Positions 11,634 to 23,900 of a stretch of 64,000 nucleotides of DNA are shown here, piece after piece. Made by a program: the position numbers and the translations under genes. Source of the stretch: Aporrectodea caliginosa (taxonomy: Eukaryota; Annelida; Clitellata; Crassiclitellata; Lumbricidae); contig JACEVL010001642.1 of NCBI GenBank assembly GCA_020284085.1, positions 715,001 through 779,000 of the forward strand, given 5' to 3'. Position 1 is the first letter of the stretch. Each line of letters opens with the position of its first letter. A model generated the notes under the pieces. That model saw only the letters and a program-made list of their open reading frames with translations. It made no database searches and had not been told where the DNA came from.

Positions 11634-11951
11634 TCATATAAGATTGACTTGGTCCTGGTCCAGTTGATAAGTAAGTCCATCGTCATGAAGGCCAAAGTGA
11701 ATGTAGGGTCCCATCGGAATATCGGTGTGAGCACCATAGATTGGACAGGAGTGCGGCACGGCACAGGGTGTCTCACGCCACAGGTAACGCAGTCCAACAA
11801 TGTGCCTGGCACTGCAGTTCGACCATGACAGAGAGATGGAGTTACTCGAGTGGTTGGCTATTGTTGCTGCGACCCATTCACGACCGGGAGCATAGCTGAC
11901 CTTGATAAAAGACGATGGACAGAAGAGAGTCTGGTTGTCAGAACAACAAAC
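11634..11951 (-). CDS. SIAE: SIAE-like, last coding exon
   Basis: The acceptor (AG at 11,952-11,953) opens in phase 0 as VCCSDNQTLFCP, continuing FE from the previous exon, and matches the FE-CC junction of SIAE. It includes VGLRYLWRETPC, matching the SIAE C-terminal beta-rich region, then runs to a TGA at 11,634-11,636. It encodes 105 residues and holds several Cys, as expected for a lumenal or extracellular domain. Confidence 0.88.
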   Translation of the reverse strand, partial: VCCSDNQTLFCPSSFIKVSYAPGREWVAATIANHSSNSISLSWSNCSARHIVGLRYLWRETPCAVPHSCPIYGAHTDIPMGPYIHFGLHDDGLTYQLDQDQVNLI

Positions 11952-14900
11952 CTACAACACAGATTCACACAGACACATCATCATCATCATATATAATCAA
12001 GTAGAAGTCACACAATTTGGGAAAGTTTTTAAAATCAGAGCTTTGTAGGTATGATTTGTAAATGCGCAGAATGTGTTAAACTTCTGTTCCCTACATGGTT
12101 AAAAGCAACCGGTCTGCTCAGTTGGTAATGTTGGTGGGGGGGGGTCCATAGTGTAGTGGTAACATCACTGGCATGAAGAGCAGTAGGTACGCTTCCCGTA
12201 CCTTCCCAAAGGTCCACTCAGCGTATCATTTGCAAGATGGCGCGTTGGTAAAAATGAGATCTAGGACGTGATGGGCGCCTTGCATGGCTGCCGAATACAG
12301 TTAAATTCGACTCCTGTAGTAACTTATGATCATCCGTTCATACTGATTTGTAATCATCCTGCGTTTGTGTCAGTTTGAAATTAAATGAAGATTATTATTA
12401 TTGTTTCAACTACTGACCAGCTTTCAGAGTTTTATTTAAAATATGCAAGCATGGCTGAAATAAATGAAAACGAGTTTGACGTGAAGTTTAAAGTACTGGC
12501 TTCTTTTTCTTCTTCTCTTCTCTCTTTGATGAGGTATGTATGACAACAACGAAGTTGAACAAGATTTCCACATTTTGTTCTGTCTCTGTTGTGTCAACAG
12601 CAATTATCATATTTATTAATTGCGCTTTCAGCTCTTCTTTCACATTGTCCATCCATGCCTTTGTTTGCTTCCCTAGCTCCGTGTTCCCTCCACGTCACCA
12701 TAAAGTGCTCTGGCCGGTAGCCTCCTGCTGTTACATGTCCAAACCAAGTCAGTCTTCTTTCTCTAATCTTCTGGATCACCTCATTGTGAATCCTGTCTCA
12801 TCTAGTTCTACCACCTTAAAGTATTTTAGCCACTAATAAGTATTACTCTATACACAGTGCAAACTTTTGTGGAAAAAAAAATGGAATTTCACAACTGCCA
12901 ATCTGCATACTCGACAGAATTAATCGTTGACAGGTTTGCATCACTAGAAACGTAGTTGATGGCTTCGAATAAGTTACTATAACTAATCTGTAACTTTGTA
13001 TTACAAAGTTACAGATTAGCATGTTCATGTACGAATACAAGAATAACCTGTTGCTGTCCACTGTTACCAGCTGAACATCTACCAGTAAACAAATTTCTAT
13101 TTTGATTAAAGACTTTCTGAATGGAACTCATTGCTTATGCCCACCTACCTAGTTTGCAAATGTTCAAAGCATATTAAAATGGTATTTAATCATCACATTA
13201 TGATTTTAAATACAAACTATGAATTGACCTAATGGTACTCAATAAATGGCAAATAATGTTACCACTCACAGCACACAACCTTACACTTAAATTGGGTAAC
13301 TCCATACAACAGGATTCAAATGGTTCTGTCTTGAGTTCTCCTAGTGATAGTGTAGTGATATATATTAATGCCATCTTATTAAATACTGTTCAACTGTGGA
13401 CAGCATATTCTCCTTTAACTAAATGTAGACAACCTAATGTCTCTTTTTCCTAAACTGATGGTGATCAACAACAATTTCTTTCAATTCAATCAATCATTTG
13501 GCAATGTTCTAAAGGTGCAGAAGGCTTTTAATTTAGGTTGGTATTTAATGTGCTATTAACATGATTAACGAGCTAAAATTTTAATGCAATTAAATTTGTA
13601 ATGCAATTAATTTTTAACACAGTCATCGAGTATTGCACACATATCTGCTAAAGGAACGATGGTGTAAATACACCAAAGGAATCGTCAATGCTAGAATTCT
13701 ATGCAAGTTTCCTTTTCTGTTGATCTGACAATAGACTTAATTTATTTTCACTTAATTTAAGTAGATTTCAGTTAATATAAATGTGTCGATTTTTCCTTAA
13801 ATAAATTAAATATTGTGCCACGAAGTATGGATTAAAAATATTTGCTAGACAGTAGAGCTGTACCGATATCGCTTTTGCTGATTATGCCGATACCGCGTTT
13901 AAATGATTATTAAATTGCTGATATCAATACCGCGTATAGCCGATTATTAACCTGCCAATACCCAATTTATGTGACTGAATATTTCATTATTTGTTTAGTC
14001 AAAATGTTCGGTTCCAAAACATAAACCAGTAATCTATCGTCACAACTATAAGGGTGGACATTTAAATTAAGTTGGAAAGTCGTTAACGATATGTTTTAAT
14101 GCATAAATAATAAGGGACGTAAAACGATAGATGAAAATCGATGAAAAACTTGGAATATGCAATAATTCAAGTAAAATTATTAAATTATAACACAATTTTG
14201 ACTTTGGCACTGATTACCGTAACCAATTATTTCTGCCGATACCCGATTATACCGATTGTTCTAAAAATCGGCCAGATAACGCATATGGCCGTTTAATCGG
14301 TACAGCTCTACTAGACAGACAGCATAATTATATGGTAGATGCACAAAGCATCAGGCAGACAAATGCAGTGAAAGGCAGACAGCCAATCAGGAACTTACCT
14401 CAAAACCTCCTTGAGCAGTGTCATGGACTTTGATGCTGAATGAGTCAAAGTAGAGACTGATTCGGTGGTTAGGAAGGTTGATGGAGTAGTTGGATGGAAG
14501 AGGACCCTGGTACGGAACGTCCTTCTGACGATAGGCAACCGCTAGTGCCCCCTGCACAAGACGATTTGCAATGTCATGCTTATGCCGTGGAAGAATGCTA
14601 AACAAAATTCAAAGAAACATACATCATTGAACTCTTTCAGCAAAACATATGTTTATAACCTGTACAGTGTACACCATAATACCATGTTACCATATCATAT
14701 TCAATACCCCCATATTACTCTGTTACTCATGAGAAAAGAGAATGCTTCCTAACAAAGGGTTAAACTAAAGCATGAGCAAAACTGGTGGAAAAGCAAGGGA
14801 TATATTGACAATGGATGTGACAGTGCTGCTTGTAGCATCAAAGCATTCTTTTAAAAAGCAATAGGAAAGAGACCAAGAACAAGGTAATCAGAGAAAGACA

Positions 14901-17900
14901 GAGAGTTAAGAACATCAGTCAGAGTTGTTGGTAACAGTAAATGAAGAACCGATGAAGAAAAGTTAGGGTAACAAAGTCCATTGCATGAAAACTTAACCAT
15001 TAACAGCAAAATTGTACTAAAAGAGACTGGAAAACCAATGCAGCTCCTCGCTAAAGTAGCCAACAGTATTGTATAATCGTCACTTGCAGCACAGTGCATA
15101 TGGCTATCTCTTATGCTTAAAGCAATCTTAAAGAAGAGAAATTCAGAAACTGGTCAGCAAGAGTATGATGAAGAACTTGGTAGCAAACTGCATTTGTCTC
15201 AGTGCAAGATCTTGTTCCTGCAATATTCAAAACAAATGTTTTTTATGCTGAGTTTATATATCTGGGGCACAAGCAGGCCCGCCGAGAGGGGGGGCAGGGG
15301 GGGCAAATGCCCAGGGGCCCGGCGACTTTTAGGGGCCCGGGCCGGGCCCATAATCAACTTATGATATATATTATAATAAGATATGATGTATATACAAAGT
15401 TTATGATGTTAAGCCTTATAAAATATAACGTAACACGTAACGAGGGGGCCCGGGAGGGCGGAAAATGCGGCTTGTGACAATTTTCCTTCTGACAAATTCA
15501 CGGAAAAGCAAAAAAAGGTCATCAGAAATGTTTGTGTGGAAGTAAAAAAAAATTCAGTTTGTTCAAAAAAGTTAGGGGCCCGTGACTGCTCTGCCTAGGG
15601 GCCCGGAATTTCTGTCGGCGGGCCTGGGCACAAGGGATCATTTTTACCTTGGGAAAAGAAAATTAATAATACGTGTGGTAGTCTACTGGTTAAAGTGCCC
15701 CAGAATACATCAGGGAGCTCTGTATTCCCATATCAAGCCAGTCAGGTCTGCAGCACAAGTGGATATGTTGGTTCTGCGCTCCCAATACAATGATTCACGC
15801 ACATCGATCGTTCTCATGTATAGAGAACCATCTTCGTGGAATAGTCTTCCACTTGAAATTAGACCTTTATCACCACAAATAGCTCAGAAAACATTTTCTG
15901 CTTATCTTTAGATGGACCTTTTTTAGATCTGCTACATAGCCGTATTACAGCGCCTTTGTCAGGTTCTTAAAACGTGCTATAAGTATTCAGATACATATAT
16001 ACCAATGTTTGTTCAATGCTCGAACTTCTTCTCTTCCTTTAAGAAAAGTCTCAAACTCGCTATTTCTCATTGGCTTTCAAACATCCAGATATCTAACTGC
16101 TCTTCACCTGGTGACTGACTAACCACGTCTCAAATTTTCACTTCTGTGCCCTTGTGAGTGTAAAAAATTTGTAATACTAATTATAATATTAGCTGGCCTA
16201 TTTGACACTACTATTTAAAACTGGTGGGCAGCTAAGCATCTAATACCAGCCTATTGAACATGGCCAACAGTATTGTATATCGTCACTTACAGCACAGTAG
16301 GCCTATCTACTGTTTCTTCATTAAATTTAATTTTTTTAAAAATCTCATATATGTAGTTTGTGATTTAATTAATATTAAGTACCTTTTCAAAGAACTGCAC
16401 ATATGGCTATCTCTTATGCTTCATGGCAATTGAAACTGTAAGTTGAACAGTCAGCATATGATTTCAAACAGAATGAAGCAGACTTTCAATGTGGCCACAA
16501 AGCACAGTAAAGTAGACAGTCGTGTGTTGGCGGACGATCTCGTCTCTTAGTTACTACGATGGATTATTGTGTCTATGGCGATAGTCGCTCGATAATTTCC
16601 ATGTATTTAGATGCTTACTGATGTCGAGTCTACGTTTATGACATTTCTGACTTCAATTTATGGGCGTTTGGGCGGCAACTCGCTTCGCAAGTTCTTGGTG
16701 TTGGACCTCGCCACTGACTTTTGCCACTGACTTTCGCCACTGACTTTCGCCATTGCTTACAGCTTGCAATGGATACTAGGTCCATCATGTCATCAACACT
16801 TCTGCCACCTTTTGAATGAGTGCCTTTTCTCACATACCTGAATGGAACAATACAGGAAGGACGCTGCCAACAACCGAAGACCGTGTCAAAGTGGTGCCAC
16901 GTGTACTGCAATTGCGCTGCCCGTCGCTGTTCTTTGTTCTCAACGCTACTCGGCCCAGTGGACTCTTAATGCGGTTCAACTGTCAACATCGGATGAGAAA
17001 CCGTCGGCTGGGCTCTTCATGTGCGCGTTGGAGTTTGATGCTGGTGCCTTGTCTTTTTTGGGTGGCATTTGCCGGAGATGACTGTCTGTCTTTAACACCT
17101 TGGACTGGAGTTGCTGTGGGATGGGCGCCGTTGTTGGCTGCCAACTGTGCTTTTTTCTTTGTTTTTATATGTATGTAAACCAGAGTGTGGTTAGGCAACT
17201 GGTATAATAAAGAATATACTTACTTACTTACTTTAAGACAAACTAGTTGAGCATAAAGTTCTGAACTGAACTATGACTTTGGAACAAACGATCAGAGGTC
17301 ATTTCTTGCCTGCCATAGGTGGAGTTGACGTCTGGAAGGTCAATAGCAGTCGCTAAGAATGCTTTTTTCAGAAGTGGATTTGGAACAACACCATAATTAG
17401 CCGTCTGCCTCCATCGTATATCTGTATAACCATAAGTCAGGTGACTAGCATCCCGATTTGGAGCCAGCTGTACAGAACAAGAAGAACAACTAATTAAAAG
17501 ATACGACAAGGTGGCAGTGGACCATTATGTCTCATCAACAATTTTCCTCATAAACTATACTCTCTGCAGTTATTAGAACTTTTGGCAAGAGCATATAGCA
17601 AAAAATTAGATAACTATATACTGAATGATATACAATCATTCTGTGACAGCTGTTCAGAAATCAACTGACAATTTAAAATCATACGATGGGAGTAAAAAAA
17701 CAGATACTGATGCGACAAGTAAATTGCTCAAAAGTGTAGAAGCACAGATTCTGTCCACAAACTTGGAAGACTAAACTGCAAGCCATGTTTTACAAACAAT
17801 TTCTTCTATTTCTGCCTCTTCTGAAAAATTGCCATTTACAACGCCTAATGCCTTCCAATCTTTTTGCAATGGCTAGTATTTCACTAATGCAACAAGCACA

Positions 17901-20900
17901 GTGCACAGAAGACTGATACCATCATAGGTGACATAGGAGGTCAGAGTCGAGGGTTTAAGAATTAAGACCCAGTTGAACTTCTCTTTATAACACTCAGACA
18001 AACACCAGGTAGGATAACTGAGGTCACATTCAAGAATTTAAAACTAAACACAGTCAGTCGCTCTTGATTTAGTCATCTGAAATATGAAGTATTAGCTGAA
18101 CTGCGACTTCTTGCCTGAACAATGCCAACAGGTAGCATGGGGTCTGTGGATCCCTGGGTTCGCCTGTACAGCTCTTCCCTCCAGTGAGAAATCATTGCTG
18201 TCATTGCACAGTCATAGTTGCGTGGTCCGTCCATTGCATCCTTCTCCCCTAATCAGAAGCACAACTTAGAGTGATCAACACCATGACAGCAAAATTAAGT
18301 TTAATTATCAAAAGAATAATACTTATTATTTTTATTATTTACTGCTAGTAGACAATGCATAGGTTGATGCCAAAAAAGCTTGGGTTTGATTTTTAACTAA
18401 ATTAAAATGTAGTTAAAATCCTGGCAATACCTATCTCTGTCTTGAAATCTTTTTGCTAGCAATGAGATGCTTGGGTCAGTGCATTTTATTCTCATGATGT
18501 TTGTACGTGTGAATGTGTCAAAACACCTAATAACCTTTGTTGATCAACTTTATCAGTACTAGAGAAGTCCACCATACATTTATTGCCTTAAGATCAAAAC
18601 TGTCTTATTTTCCAGACTATAATTCGTGGTGTTTACATGAACTTCTACGGATGCATATTATTAAAAGGATGGATTTAGTTAATTAAAATGATTGGACTAT
18701 CCCACTCTATAATTTGCATTTTTTAAGAGATGAATAAACAGACAGATACCAAAATGTATTCTTCCTGCTGAAGATGACCAATTTCAGTAATGTTTTGTTG
18801 AATATCAGCTCCAATTCTATTAGAAAAGTGTAAGATTTTGTAAGTCTGCAATGGTTTCACATCAGACAGTGTCTGATGTGAAAGCACTTGCAATGTAGCC
18901 TACTGAGCACTACATTATTGTGTTCAAGTACTTCAAAGGGCTAAATTGCAATTTAGTTAAGCTGCACTAGATAAGTTATGTTTGTGGCTGCATTAGTATC
19001 AAATGCCTGCATACTTGTAAAATGAATAGGATGCACATGATTGCCTTGGGGTATGAGGCTGTCTGTCTGGGTGTTCAGAGATGCACAGCTGCCAATAGAT
19101 GATGGCAGCCAAGCACAGGAACAAAGGACACAATTACCATAATTAGTGACCAAGGTTTGGTCTCAGGCAGTCAGGCTTCAGGAGTCATTGCTGTGCTAGA
19201 AGTGGGTTGCAAGCCGTGTCTAATGCAGTTAGGCAGAGCTGGTAATAGTCATTAATGTTGTCCTATTGTGTTGTTTGATATTGATGAATACATGTATAAT
19301 GGTGTCATCACAAATATCAAACAGAAAGGCTTTCAAAAACAAGTCTTGCATATTTTCAATTTAAAAAGTGCACAAATATTTTGCTTCAACACAGTTTTAT
19401 CATATAACAGTGTAGTCTAAGAATGATTTAGGTGATTCTAACAACTACAAATTATTGGTGCTTTGACCCAATCTAATGTTTTACAAATAATTTACCATTT
19501 GTGAACCACGGAAACTTAGAAAAAGGTAAAACTTGCAGTCCGGAAAACATGGTAAGAAACCATCATGACAGCAAGGATGTTGCTGAAAATATGAATTATT
19601 AAGTAACCATCATGGAAGAATGGAAGTTGTGCAAACTATGAAAAGACAATGAGAATACCTTGGTACCAAATAAGTCCATAGTGTGACAGATCCAACAAAG
19701 GATGAACCATAGAATTCCAGATTTTTGATGAGCTGTAAAGATATTTTACAACAGAAATTAAATGTGCAATCTCAAATGAAACAAAGTTAAGGTCAGTAAT
19801 TTAAGATAAAACCTTTGGCGAACAATAAAATTATGGGGTAGGTAAACTTACCATTGGTTGTTATGAGACTCCCAGCAAACTGTGAAAATCATACCTCTCT
19901 GTTATGTATATAATTATGTATGTATCATGAGCAAGCATGTAGGTACCCGTTGTTACATCAAGGCTATAGGGTTAGGACTGAGTGCATTGAGTTTTCAGTA
20001 GTATGTCATCTGTAAATTTTGTGGGAAAAGTCAACCCTGTAAAAGGGACTGTATTTGATTTGTATTCACACTGAATTTTCGTTGTTGGCCCTGCAAAACC
20101 TTTTGTCACTGGTCTCTCCTCTAGGCATTTTTTGTCTTCCTCAGTGGACAAGATATCAAATAAAACTATAAGAGATGGGACAAGAAAATATAGAAAACAG
20201 CATGAGAGAGAGAAGATTGAAGCAGATGGGCATGTTTTTCGCATGGATGAAGAGAGAAGAGTCAAGCAAGTGATGTCCTGGAATTCTGGAGGGAGAAGGA
20301 GGAGAGGAAGACCATGGAAGAACTGGCCAGAAACCATCAGAGATGACTTGAGATGTCTGGGGATGAAGCCAAGGAACTGGCTACGAAACAGAGACAAAGT
20401 GAAGAAGTGTTGCCCAATGTGCAGACATGCACGGGAAGGACTAAGTACCTAAGTAAGTGTAGCTACTTTTTAAACCAGCTGTGTCACCTGTTGTTGGTGC
20501 ACGTTAATTTTTCTTTGTGAGTTTTGCTGGCTTTGTTACTGCTTGAGGCTGACTTTTCCTCATTTATATAAGTGAATCATATTATGCTTGTAGGATAAAA
20601 ATAAAGGTTGTAGGTTGTACAAATAGATTGTTAACCTAACATGGTGTAACATTCCATACCCTAGACTTTTTAACCTGTAGCATATGAGGGCTTGTTCAAA
20701 CGTTTAGCACTGAATTATTTTTCAGTTGAAACCTTCAGGGCTGTAAAAGTTTGGCTCCAAATTTTCTGTAAGACTTCAGCTGTCTAATGGTTCTTGTATG
20801 TTATGGGTTACATGGCTGTACAATGGATATCATTTCAAAGGTGGTCAGATGCTGACGATGGTCCTACTAGAATGGCAGTTACAGACAAGCAATTAACACT

Positions 20901-23900
20901 TGAAGACGATGTTTGATACGTTGGCTGAGGAGATGAGGCTAGAACTTTAAAGGATGGGATAGAATACTAAAGGATTAAATAAATTACAGCTCCAGAAAAT
21001 ACTAGCAAAATTACTATCCTTGAAAAATTAGGTGTGGAGGACTGGCAGTTCAGGGCTAAACAATTGAAAATTAAGGCCCAACAGGAAGGAGTTTGAAAGA
21101 CAGCAGACGAAGGAGGAAAGAATCTGATATAGCTACACTTAAATTGGAGGCCAAAGCTTGGGCAGCTGAAGCAGAAGTGAGGAAAGAAGGCTAAAAGCTG
21201 AAGCAGAAGAAAACTTCAGCTGGAGGATAGAAAATAACAGGTGGAAATGGATGGAAAACAGCGACAGCATAATTCAGAATTATGATGGCTCGATGGTGTT
21301 TTAATGGAGCAGGTCCCAATTGGGAAACAAACACTTCCAGGGTAACCTCAGCTGTCAAATTAGTACTGAAATTTGAAGTTTCTGATGTCAAATGTTGTTG
21401 TCATTCGAAAAGGCCATGAGAATTCATAAATTATGAAAGAAAAATTGACTGTTCTACTGCAAATGCAATTGAAGAGTAAGGTGCAAAATGTGTTTTCCGA
21501 TATTGTCCGTTGATGAGTGCAAAGGACTGACACACTGAAGCAGGCTTTCGACAACTGCATACTCCAGGGAGCCAGAATGTGACAGGAAGCAGTTTAGAAC
21601 AATGTTGAAGATAAGCTGGAGACTAAGTAGCCAAATTATGCATTCCACCTAACATTATCATATCAAAGGTGGTCAGGTGCTGACGATGGTCCTACTAGAA
21701 CAGCTGAAATCACAAGTAGAGCCTCTCAGATAATAATCCTGAAGCTCATAGCAGAAAAAAATGAAAAGGAAAGGTTGTGTACAACTGCTACACAGAAATT
21801 CCAAGCTATACAGGTGGTGCTAAAATCTTTTAGAATAGGAAGAAGGCTGATGAAAATGATCCAAAAAGCTAAAATGCAAAGTCAGAGTAGGCAAAGAGCT
21901 GGGTTTCTGGTTCAACGTCTCAAGAGGCACAAGACACGGGGATCCTATCTCACCAAGATATTCATTATATATCTGGAAAGAGTGATGGACAAAATTCAAA
22001 GTAATGGAATGGAACAGGAATTGCGGTCAATGGCACCAAGATCAACAAGCTGATGTCAGCGAATAACATAGACCTGATTGAAGGACAAATAAAAAGCATC
22101 CAGAAAAATGTGGAAACTCTCCACAGAGAAGGGAAAGCTGAAGGACTAAAAATCAACATCACTAAAACCAAATCATTGATATTTGGGAAGAAAGGGTACA
22201 CGATTTTCAGTGGAGGCGGATGGCGAAAAGAAGCATATAGTCAATCATAGGATTGAGAATGTGGAGGTATTTGTTAATCTGGGAAGCCTGCTGATTTAGG
22301 AAAATGACTGCAGCAAGGAGATAAAAACAATCACAATGGCAGCTGTAACATGGCAGGTTTCTGGAACATTTGGAGGAGCCGAGAGGTCTGTCAGACAAAG
22401 GCAACATCATCCAGGACTTCTTCACAGGCGAAATCTTTCAGCGCCTTAACAAAGGCAACATCATCCAGGACTTCTTCACAGGCGAAATCTTTCAGCGCCT
22501 CATCAGAGCCGAGATCTTTCAGCGCCTCATCGGAGGCGAGATCTTTCAGCGCCTCATCGGAGGTGAGATCTTTCAGCGCCTCATCAGAGGCGAGATCTTT
22601 CAGCGCCTCATCAGAGGCGAGATCTTTCAGCGCCTCTTCACAGGCGAGTTCTGTCAGAGCCTTAACAAAGGCAACAGCATCCAGGACTTCTTCACAGGTG
22701 AGATCTCTCAGTGCCTCTTCACAGGCGAGATCCTTCAGCGCCTCTTCACAGACGAGATCTCTCAGCGCCTCTTCACAGACGACATCTCTCAGCGCCTCTT
22801 CACAGGCGAGATCTCTCAGCGCCTCTTCACAGACGAGATCCTTCAGCGCCTCTTCACAGACGAGATTTCTCAGTGCCTCTTCACAGGCGAGATCTCTCAG
22901 CGCCTCTTCACAGACGAGATCTCTCAGCGCCTCTTCATAAGCGAGATCTCTCAGCGCCTCTTCACAGGCGAGATCCTTCAGCGCCTCTTCACAGGCGAGA
23001 TCCTTCAGCGCCTCTTCACAGGCGAGATCCTTCAGCGCCTCTTCACAGGCGAGATTTCTCAGTGCCTCTTCACAGGCGAGATCTCTCAGCGCCTCTTCAC
23101 AGGCGAGATCTCTCAGCGCCTCTTCATAAGTGAGATCTCTCAGCGCCTCTTCACAGGCGAGATCCTTCAGCGCCTCTTCACAGACGAGATTTCTCAGTGC
23201 CTCTTCACAGGCGAGATCTCTCAGCGCCTCTTCACAGACGAGATCTCTCAGCGCCTCTTCATAAGCGAGATCTCTCAGCGCCTCTTCACAGGCGAGATCC
23301 TTCAGCGCCTCTTCACAGGCGAGATCTCTCAGCGCCTCTTCACAGACGAGATTTTTCAGTGCCTCTTCACAGGCGAGATCTCTCAGCGCCTCTTCACAGA
23401 TGAGATCTCTCAGCGCCTCTTCATAAGCGAGGTCTTTCAGCGCCTCATCAGAGGCAAGATCTTTCAGCGCCTCTTCACAGACGAGATCTCTCAGCGCCTC
23501 TTCACAGGCGAGATCTGTCAGAGCCTTAACAAAGGCAACATCATCTAGGCCTTCTTCACAGGCGAGATCTTTCTGCGCCTCATCAGAGGCGAGATCTTTC
23601 ACAGCCTCAACAAAGGCAACATCATCCAGGGCATAGAATGGAAAATACCAGACTGATTAGACTGGAATGATTGACATACAGGCATTAGAGGCAGACCAAA
23701 TACAGAATCACTCACACATTACTTATCGTTTTCTGCTAAGGCTGTTTCTGTTTTAATCTAATGGCAAACTTCCTAATATTGTTTCTCTGTGAGATTCTGG
23801 GTCGTTGGAAAGTTTGGTCAGTAAAGAGTAAATGTGAGTACTGGTCTAACAACCATAGCCTAGTTAAAGTCAATAATAGCCCAGATAAAGGCAGGTGCTG

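Noticed and set aside
11621..11812. 63-codon minus-strand frame
   Set aside because: Wrong frame over the last SIAE-like exon; the true frame gives LRYLWRETPC and ends at 11,634.
16816..17178. 120-codon plus-strand frame as a gene
   Set aside because: No recognisable domain; it overlaps a retroelement 3' end with AATAAA-like and (ACTT)n tail.
22350..23602. 392- and 403-codon frames as protein-coding genes
   Set aside because: Both derive from a 27-bp satellite. The flanking SIAE-like exons join in phase without it, and no splice sites frame it.
22390..23640. CRISPR array
   Set aside because: Units are contiguous and variable with no unique spacers, and the context is eukaryotic.
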